Below are positions 58,624 through 64,000 of a stretch of 64,000 nt of DNA, piece after piece (positions within the stretch are counted from its first letter, which is position 1; the number at the start of each line of letters is the position of its first letter). The notes under the pieces are model-generated. The model did no database searches, had not been told where the DNA came from, and was given only the letters and a program-made list of their open reading frames with translations. This DNA is from Solibacillus silvestris_B. GTDB taxonomy: Bacteria > Bacillota > Bacilli > Bacillales_A > Planococcaceae. The DNA lies in the NCBI RefSeq assembly GCF_051967575.1, contig NZ_JBQCJW010000002.1, positions 62,001 through 126,000 of the forward strand, in the 5' to 3' direction. The translations under genes and the position numbers were made by a program.

Positions 58624-60174
58624 ATGTCGGGTTTAGCAGGTATTTCAGGTGTTTTAATAGCAGTCGGGGTTGTCGTATTTTTAATCTTAGCACTTATAGC
58701 GGTTTATGTGATGAAATACCGCACAGCAGGTCCTGATGAGGCGCTCATTGTTACAGGCAGTTATTTAGGGAGTAAAAATGTACATACAGACGACTCGGGA
58801 AATCGTATTAAAATTATCCGTGGCGGCGGTGCATTCGTATTCCCTGTGTTTCAGCAAGCGAAACCGCTCAGTCTGCTTTCCAGTAAATTAGAAGTAACAA
58901 CACCTGAAGTGTATACAGAGCAAGGGGTTCCAGTCATGGCAGATGGAACGGCCATCATTAAAATCGGTGGTTCGATTTCAGAAATCGCCACAGCTGCCGA
59001 GCAATTTTTAGGAAAAGAAAAGCATGATCGTGAAGGTGAAGCCCGCGAAGTATTAGAAGGTCATTTGCGTTCTATTTTAGGTTCGATGACCGTAGAGGAA
59101 ATTTACAAAAACCGCGATAAATTCTCTCAGGAAGTACAGCGTGTCGCATCACAGGATTTAGCGAAAATGGGCTTAGTCATTGTATCGTTTACAATTAAAG
59201 ATGTCCGTGATAAAAACGGCTATTTGGATTCCCTTGGTAAACCCCGAATCGCACAAGTAAAGCGTGATGCGGATATCGCAACAGCCGAGGCAGATAAAGA
59301 GACGCGCATTAAACGGGCTCAAGCAGCTCAAGAAGCTCAAAAGGCAGAATTAGAGCGTGCCACTGAAATTGCAGAAGCAGAAAAAGACAACCAGTTAAAA
59401 GTGGCGGAATTCCGTCGTGAGCAGGATATCGCAAAAGCTCGCGCCGACCAAGCGTATGAATTAGAATCTGCACGTGCAAAACAGGAAGTAACAGAACAAG
59501 AAATGCAAGTTAAAATCATTGAACGTCAAAAGCAAATCGAATTAGAAGAAAAAGAAATTCTGCGTAGAGAAAAGCAATATGATTCGGAAGTTAAGAAAAA
59601 GGCAGATGCCGATCGTTACGCAATTGAACAAAATGCAGAAGCTCAAAAACGAAAAGAACTTGCCCAGGCAGATGCGGAGAAATACCGTATCGAGGCACAG
59701 GCGCAAGCCGAGGCAGAACGTATCCGCTTGGATGGTCTTGCCAAAGCAGATGCGGAGCGTGCACAAGGTACAGCTGAAGCGGAAATTATCCGCCTGCGCG
59801 GTCTTGCGGAAGCCGAAGCGAAGGAAAAAATTGCGGAAGCGTTCGAACAATACGGGCAAGCGGCTGTGCTTGATATGATTGTTAAAATGCTGCCTGAGTA
59901 TGCTAAGCAAGTGGCAAGCCCCCTTTCAAATATTGATAAAATCACAGTTGTTGATACAGGCGGTGGTCCAAACGGCGGCGCAGGCAAAGTTACTGGCTAC
60001 GCGACAGACTTAATGGCCGGTTTACAGGAAACGTTAAAAGCGTCGTCCGGTATTGATGTAAAAAATTTAATAGAAACATATGTAGGTAAGAACACTTTCG
60101 AAAAACCCGCACCAGTTCCACACGAAAGCTTCTCTCAAGTTGAGGAATTAGTTGAGGAACTTCTGGAAAAATAA
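58624..60174 (+). CDS. floT: Flotillin
   Basis: This 516-residue protein has an N-terminal membrane-insertion segment (about 5-30), the SPFH/PHB domain (about 35-210; VPVMADGTAIIKIGG) and a long coiled coil rich in Ala-Glu-Lys (about 230-420; many AEAEK, AEADK and ERAQGTAEAE repeats). A short C-terminal region follows. Flotillins organise membrane microdomains and fluidity. AAGGAGGAA precedes the ATG. It is in an ECF-controlled operon with NfeD, opposite the sigma factor genes. Confidence 0.93.
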   Translation: MSGLAGISGVLIAVGVVVFLILALIAVYVMKYRTAGPDEALIVTGSYLGSKNVHTDDSGNRIKIIRGGGAFVFPVFQQAKPLSLLSSKLEVTTPEVYTEQGVPVMADGTAIIKIGGSISEIATAAEQFLGKEKHDREGEAREVLEGHLRSILGSMTVEEIYKNRDKFSQEVQRVASQDLAKMGLVIVSFTIKDVRDKNGYLDSLGKPRIAQVKRDADIATAEADKETRIKRAQAAQEAQKAELERATEIAEAEKDNQLKVAEFRREQDIAKARADQAYELESARAKQEVTEQEMQVKIIERQKQIELEEKEILRREKQYDSEVKKKADADRYAIEQNAEAQKRKELAQADAEKYRIEAQAQAEAERIRLDGLAKADAERAQGTAEAEIIRLRGLAEAEAKEKIAEAFEQYGQAAVLDMIVKMLPEYAKQVASPLSNIDKITVVDTGGGPNGGAGKVTGYATDLMAGLQETLKASSGIDVKNLIETYVGKNTFEKPAPVPHESFSQVEELVEELLEK

Positions 60175-60358
60175 TATTGGCATAAAAAATCGTCGAACAT
60201 TGATGTAAAAGAATTTGCATGTAAACAATTTAAGTGTCTCTTCATTTACGAAGCAACGTATATGGGGAGATTTATTTTTAGGTTTTAACGACAAAACGTC
60301 GTCAAACAACAGAGCTTTTTATTAAAGTGTACCGACAATTAAAACGCCTAAAAAGCGA

Positions 60359-60396
60359 AAGTGCGGCATCTTCCCTATAAGGAAAATGCCGCACTT
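60359..60396. terminator. Terminator between floT and ilvE
   Basis: AAGTGCGGCAT (60359-60369) pairs with ATGCCGCACTT (60386-60396). It is near the ilvE stop and can serve both strands. Confidence 0.8.
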
Positions 60397-60407
60397 CTTT
60401 GCCTATT

Positions 60408-61478
60408 TTATAATTTAATCGTCCATCCAAATGGATCTTCAATTTTTCCGTATTGGATACCCGTTAATGTATCATAAAGCATTTGTGTGATTTCTCCGAT
60501 TTGGCCATTGTTGACAGAAATAATTTCATCCATCCATTTCAGTTCGCCTACAGGGGAAATTACCGCAGCCGTGCCTGTCCCGAATGCTTCTTCCAATGTA
60601 CCGTTTTTAGCGGCTGCCACAACCTCCGCAAACTCAACCGCACGTTCTTCAAACGGAATATTTTTTGATTTCAGCACTTCGATCATCGAATCGCGTGTGA
60701 TCCCCGCTAAAATACTGCCGTTTAGCGCAGGGGTAATGACTTTTCCGGCAATTTTGAAGAAGATATTCATGCTTCCCACTTCTTCTACATACTTATTTTC
60801 CTTGCCGTCAAGCCATAATGTTTGGGAGTATCCTTGTTTTGCGGCAATTTCGGAGCCTTTCAAGCTTGAAGCATAGTTCCCTGCTGTTTTTGCTTCGCCT
60901 GTACCTCCGACAACTGCACGCACATAATGCTGCTCCACCAAAATTTTAACTGGATTGATGCCCTCTTTGTAATACGAGCCTACTGGTGACATAATAATCA
61001 TGAATTTATAGCTTTTCGCAGGATTTACACCTAAGTAGCTTTCCGTCGCGATAATAAATGGGCGAATATAAAGAGACGTTCCTGGCGCTGTAGGTACCCA
61101 TTCGCGGTCCACACGAATCAATTCCTTTAAAGCTTCCAGCGCAAATTCCTCATCAATCGGTGGTATGCAAAGACGTGCATTCGAAGCATTTAATCGTTTA
61201 AAGTTGCGGTCCGCGCGGAATAATTGCACTTCGCCCTGTTCCGTCATATATGCTTTTAAGCCTTCAAAAACCGCCTGGCCATAATGAAATACCATCGCAG
61301 CAGGGCTGAGCGTGATCGGTGCAAAAGGCGCGATTGTCGCATTATGCCAACCTTTTCCTTCTTCATAATCCATTACAAACATGTGGTCCGTAAAAATTTG
61401 ACCAAAACCAAGCTGTTCTGCAGGTGTTTTTTCTTTTTTGTTCGTTGATAACTCAGTTGTAATTTCGTATGTTGTCAT
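60408..61478 (-). CDS. ilvE: Branched-chain amino acid aminotransferase
   Basis: This 356-residue PLP enzyme of class IV has the internal aldimine Lys197 in GGTGEAKTAGNYA and the typical HYGQAVFEGLKAY (about residues 65-77). It moves amino groups between Leu, Ile or Val and 2-oxoglutarate. AAGGAGCAT precedes the ATG. A 13-of-15 match to the CodY box lies 50-65 bases upstream of its start. It is monocistronic, and longer than E. coli IlvE, in the BCAT (BAT2) group. Confidence 0.95.
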   Translation of the reverse strand: MTTYEITTELSTNKKEKTPAEQLGFGQIFTDHMFVMDYEEGKGWHNATIAPFAPITLSPAAMVFHYGQAVFEGLKAYMTEQGEVQLFRADRNFKRLNASNARLCIPPIDEEFALEALKELIRVDREWVPTAPGTSLYIRPFIIATESYLGVNPAKSYKFMIIMSPVGSYYKEGINPVKILVEQHYVRAVVGGTGEAKTAGNYASSLKGSEIAAKQGYSQTLWLDGKENKYVEEVGSMNIFFKIAGKVITPALNGSILAGITRDSMIEVLKSKNIPFEERAVEFAEVVAAAKNGTLEEAFGTGTAAVISPVGELKWMDEIISVNNGQIGEITQMLYDTLTGIQYGKIEDPFGWTIKL

Positions 61479-61528
61479 AATCCATGCTCCTTAACTAATT
61501 TAAATTGATACACTCTATCATACCATTT

Positions 61529-61543
61529 TATTTTTAGAAAATT
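61529..61543. promoter_or_regulatory. CodY-box-like site upstream of ilvE
   Basis: The 15 bases match AATTTTCWGAAAATT at 13 positions. CodY represses branched-chain amino acid genes in rich media. Confidence 0.5.
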
Positions 61544-61625
61544 TACAATTTTTCATTTTCATACAAAAAAATTTTTTTCCTAGCAGTTCATTTAGTTTTC
61601 GAGCAAATCCCCGCTTCATCCTTCC

Positions 61626-62294
61626 TCATATTTTGAAGATTTTTTTGATGGGTGCTGATATATTACTTAAAAATAACGCTTCCTGGTGTTCTTTCACTGC
61701 AACTAATACAGCACAAGATGGGCCTGCCGAAACATTTAAATTGATATTTGCTGTATATTCTTCACCGACAAAGCGTTTTATTTCAGTTCCGATTCCTCTT
61801 GAACCTGTTGGCCATATTGCTTGAATGGTATCTTTGTTCAGTCCTTCATACAACTCATTTAAATTAGCGATTTTATCCGGGTTCTCTATTACTTCATCAC
61901 CGACTAGCGGCTCCCCCACAACATAAAACAGGCAATTATCTGTGTCGTTTTCGAATTGCTTTTTTCCTAGCATTGTGAGAGATACGGCAGATTGCAATGC
62001 ATCAAAGTTCGATTCGCTTGAGCCGATTAATGGTGGCATTTCTATATTCATTTCCGTGAAGGCTCTTTCAAACCCTTGTTCATATTCTTTCCATACGCCA
62101 TCTCCCGAAAAATTTGCCATCAGCAATTGAACCGGTATCGCCCCGGCACAAAGCTGTTCCAAAATAGCGGTGCGGGCGGTGAAATAAGCCGTGATTTCAT
62201 TTGGCGCTTGTACAATATCATGCTCTTTCGTCCCAATACATGCCGAATTATCGATTGTCACGATTAACCCGTTTACTTCGATTGCATTCCTCAT
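61626..62294 (-). CDS. cblS: Probable alpha-ribazole kinase CblS
   Basis: The protein is 222 residues from the ATG at 62294, which overlaps the cblT stop (ATGA) and follows GGGGTGA. The sequence begins with EVNGLIVTIDNSACIGTKEHDIVQAP, and DN-x-IG...G features suggest the PurM/ThiL-type ATP-binding fold, as in CblS of other Firmicutes. CblS would phosphorylate alpha-ribazole to alpha-ribazole phosphate. Identification is mainly by operon context (beside an ECF S component and cobU-cobC-cobS) and fold; there is no experimental proof here. Confidence 0.7.
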   Translation of the reverse strand: MRNAIEVNGLIVTIDNSACIGTKEHDIVQAPNEITAYFTARTAILEQLCAGAIPVQLLMANFSGDGVWKEYEQGFERAFTEMNIEMPPLIGSSESNFDALQSAVSLTMLGKKQFENDTDNCLFYVVGEPLVGDEVIENPDKIANLNELYEGLNKDTIQAIWPTGSRGIGTEIKRFVGEEYTANINLNVSAGPSCAVLVAVKEHQEALFLSNISAPIKKIFKI

Positions 62295-62788
62295 GCACTC
62301 ACCCCTGCACGCTCTGCAACGGATTTTAAAACAGGCATGACGATGATGGCGATAACACAATTCACAACTGTTGCAATCGTCAATGAGGCGATTGAGCCGA
62401 TGTAAAATGCCGGCGAAATTAAAAAGTAGAACGGTAACGGTGCAATAACTCCATTTGCAATGACAACAAACACCCATTTTAAAATATACATATTTTTACG
62501 GTGCAAAACCGCAAAAATCGCGACAATGGCGAACATTTCAACTGCGATTAAAACATGAAAAACACCTAAAGGAAAACCGGATGTAAGCCCTGTTGCAATA
62601 TGCCCAAGCGCACCTGCTGCCCCTGCAAAAACAGGTGGTAGAAAGAGGACGCTAATAACTGCTGGGGCGGAATCCAATGCAGCTGTCGCAATCACGCCAA
62701 CCGGCACTTTAATAAAGCTTCCAATAACGCAAATTGCTGCTATTAATGCCGTTAAAATTATGTAACGCAATTTAGTTTTTTCCATCAT
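62291..62788 (-). CDS. cblT: ECF transporter S component, probably CblT (alpha-ribazole uptake)
   Basis: This 165-residue membrane protein has about five or six helices and the small ECF S-component layout (FIKVPVGVIATAALDSAPAVISVLF, FPLGVFHVLIAVEMFAIV). Position between cobU and the CblS-like gene in a cobalamin operon suggests it imports alpha-ribazole, as described for CblT. The general ECF energising genes are elsewhere. Two ATG codons in tandem follow AAAAGGAGAGC; it overlaps cobU by 17 bases and cblS by four. Confidence 0.75.
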   Translation of the reverse strand: MMEKTKLRYIILTALIAAICVIGSFIKVPVGVIATAALDSAPAVISVLFLPPVFAGAAGALGHIATGLTSGFPLGVFHVLIAVEMFAIVAIFAVLHRKNMYILKWVFVVIANGVIAPLPFYFLISPAFYIGSIASLTIATVVNCVIAIIVMPVLKSVAERAGVSA

Positions 62789-63200
62789 GCTCTCCTTTTA
62801 AAAATTGCGGAATGCCATACCATACACGAATAACCGTCTCTGCTTCATTGCAAAGCTTCTGGTATAGCCGACCGCAAGTATCTCTTAACTGACGCGCTCC
62901 CCTTTCAAGCGGTACAACACCACGGCTCGTATCTGCACAAATGCAAAAAACTTCCGCTTGCCCGGAAATTTCAGCGATATGTTCAAAAATCCGCTGTGCT
63001 GCCTGCTCTTCCGGCTCATCTAAATACGGTAAAATGATTTGTTCAAAATCACTAATAATAAAACGTTTATTTTCGGTAACCTTCTCTATGCGGGGCAATA
63101 TCCCTTCACAAACAACGAGTTCCTTTTCAGGTAATTTCGCGACTAAAGCTTTCACATATGCTCGTTTACCGTTATATGCGCCTCCGAGTATAACGTACAT
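62772..63200 (-). CDS. cobU: Adenosylcobinamide kinase/guanylyltransferase-like, short form
   Basis: This 142-residue protein is shorter than full CobU (about 180). The P-loop reads GGAYNGKRAYV, with Arg where most CobU have Ser or Thr. The guanylylated His block is not visible. RGVVPLERGARQLRDTCGRLYQ and the C-terminal GIPQFLKG match CobU. It probably acts on adenosylcobinamide, but kinase and guanylyl steps may not both be active. AGGAGG precedes the start. It overlaps cobC by 49 bases and cblT by 17. Confidence 0.75.
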   Translation of the reverse strand: MYVILGGAYNGKRAYVKALVAKLPEKELVVCEGILPRIEKVTENKRFIISDFEQIILPYLDEPEEQAAQRIFEHIAEISGQAEVFCICADTSRGVVPLERGARQLRDTCGRLYQKLCNEAETVIRVWYGIPQFLKGEHDGKN

Positions 63201-63748
63201 CGTAAACCTCCTATTAGTTCATCAACCGAACCCCAGCAAAGGGTATATATAGTTCGATGGTTTGCGGTCGTTTGCTGAAATGACTGCTCCTCCACGCTAT
63301 ATTTCGCAAGCAATAATCGAATGACCCCGCCGTGTACGACAAATGTATAATCGCCATCTTGTTTTACAATTTGGCGAAAACCTTCCAATACGCGCTGTTG
63401 AAACTGCAAAAAGCTTTCACCGTTCGGTATTGGCGTAGTGAGCGGATCGTCAATCCATGCACGGTATATTTCATTATACTGTAATTGCTCATATGTACAC
63501 ATTTCAAAATCGCCGAAGTTTAGCTCTCTAAGTTTTTCCTCAGCGAAAAATGGAGTTTGCGGAAAATAGCAGGCAGCCGTTTGTAGGCAGCGTTGCAAAT
63601 CACTGCCAAATACTTCATGTGGCTGGATCGGCAGCTGCGCTTGAACTTTCTTAATAATCGGTTCATCTGTCCAGCCGATATATTTCCGCTCTCTGTTCGC
63701 TTCTGTTTTTTCATGCCGGATTAAATGCACAGTAATGCCGTTAGCCAT
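63152..63748 (-). CDS. cobC: Alpha-ribazole-5'-phosphate phosphatase (histidine phosphatase)
   Basis: This 198-residue protein of the histidine phosphatase superfamily has the phospho-His in LIRHEKTEANRERKYIGWTD (about residues 10-29) and the second His in VVHGGVIRLLL. In a cobalamin operon the probable substrate is alpha-ribazole-5'-phosphate, or cobalamin-5'-phosphate. GGAGG lies seven bases before the ATG. It overlaps cobS by 28 bases and cobU by 49. Confidence 0.8.
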   Translation of the reverse strand: MANGITVHLIRHEKTEANRERKYIGWTDEPIIKKVQAQLPIQPHEVFGSDLQRCLQTAACYFPQTPFFAEEKLRELNFGDFEMCTYEQLQYNEIYRAWIDDPLTTPIPNGESFLQFQQRVLEGFRQIVKQDGDYTFVVHGGVIRLLLAKYSVEEQSFQQTTANHRTIYTLCWGSVDELIGGLRCTLYSEAHITVNEHM

Positions 63749-64000
63749 AGCACAACCTCCAAACCCTCGCCTAATGCGCCAAGCAAATCGCCCGTCACCC
63801 CTCCAAAATGCTTCCGTGACCAGTTTCGGTAAAGTGCAACAATGACAAGCATTGTGAAAAATAAAACATATAAGCTATATGCCCCTATATAGAACCAAAT
63901 CGCAAATAAAGCCCCACAAAGCAAACCGAGTAAAACAGCGAGCTTTTTTGAATTGACCATACTTTTAAAATACGCCGCGAGTCCTGTTTGCTTTGCTGTT
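63721..64000 (-). CDS. cobS: Cobalamin synthase CobS, C-terminal part
   Basis: The frame is open through the right edge of the window, so only the last 92 or so codons are seen. Membrane helices and the block HFGGVTGDLLGALGE match CobS, which joins adenosylcobinamide-GDP with alpha-ribazole. The visible part includes TGLAAYFKS upstream of the in-frame Met at 63960, which is not the start. It is the first visible gene of the cobS-cobC-cobU-cblT-cblS operon. Confidence 0.85.
   Translation of the reverse strand, partial: TAKQTGLAAYFKSMVNSKKLAVLLGLLCGALFAIWFYIGAYSLYVLFFTMLVIVALYRNWSRKHFGGVTGDLLGALGEGLEVVLWLTALLCI

Noticed and set aside
63721..63960. Taking the Met at 63960 as the start of a 79-residue protein
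   Set aside because: The frame stays open to the window edge and matches the C-terminus of the longer CobS.
1..64000. CRISPR arrays, tandem repeats, tRNA or rRNA genes
   Set aside because: None seen on reading both strands; only single hairpins and regulatory sites.

Overview
The window reads as the chromosome of a low-GC, endospore-forming Gram-positive bacterium. Protein likeness and gene order point to the family Planococcaceae, near Solibacillus or Lysinibacillus; this is inferred without a database search. The main clues are an S-layer (SLH) surface protein, a complete spoIIAA-spoIIAB-sigF module, and long runs that follow the Bacillus subtilis order: scpA/scpB-dacB-rluB-resABCDE-sigX-rsiX, lysA-spoVAF-sigF-spoIIAB-spoIIAA, deoB-xerD-fur and nudF-yqkF-yqkE-yqkD. 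I saw no rRNA, tRNA, insertion sequence, prophage, CRISPR array or integron.

Layout. 1-6.7 kb is the most accessory part: a truncated unknown gene, small membrane or secreted proteins, a MarR regulator facing a CarD-like gene across a perfect palindrome, an ABC-2 transporter with two related permeases, and a DUF3231 protein. 6.9-16.8 kb holds a large-subunit catalase lacking the usual distal Asn, glutamine synthetase behind two TnrA/GlnR boxes, an SLH surface protein with a long leader, a YitT protein, BrnQ, and the riboflavin transporter RibU under an FMN riboswitch. 16.9-29.3 kb is the rsiX-sigX-resEDCBA-rluB-dacB-scpBA block (cytochrome c biogenesis, ECF sigma, redox two-component system, chromosome segregation), then ypuF and ribT. 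29.5-38.7 kb carries a new 37-residue ORF, lysA, spoVAF joined directly to sigF, spoIIAB and spoIIAA behind a consensus SigH promoter, a SulP transporter, pdp and deoB. 38.9-48.3 kb holds xerD, a MerR gene that appears to start with ATC, a CNNM/CorC protein whose ribosome binding site is separated from its start by a hairpin, a SigB-type stress gene, fur, a SpoIIM-like protein, nudF, an aldo/keto reductase, VanZ, yqkE, thiolase and yqkD. 48.4-54.5 kb has a frameshifted small ORF, yneF, the Lia cell-envelope stress operon and three small hypothetical or heme-related genes. 54.6-64 kb has a YunD-like phosphoesterase, an ECF sigma/anti-sigma pair facing an NfeD-flotillin operon, ilvE behind a CodY-like box, and a cobalamin salvage operon (cobS-cobC-cobU-cblT-cblS) that runs off the window end.

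Envelope and stress control is a recurring theme. SigX/RsiX, a second ECF pair, LiaFSR, SigB and SigF are all represented by genes or promoters, and several show readable autoregulatory sites. No single wholly new defence or metabolic system stands out. The most unusual signals are translational (ATC start, hairpin between Shine-Dalgarno and start codon, homopolymer frameshift), the altered catalase active site, and the divergent ECF promoters that tie a sigma factor to flotillin.
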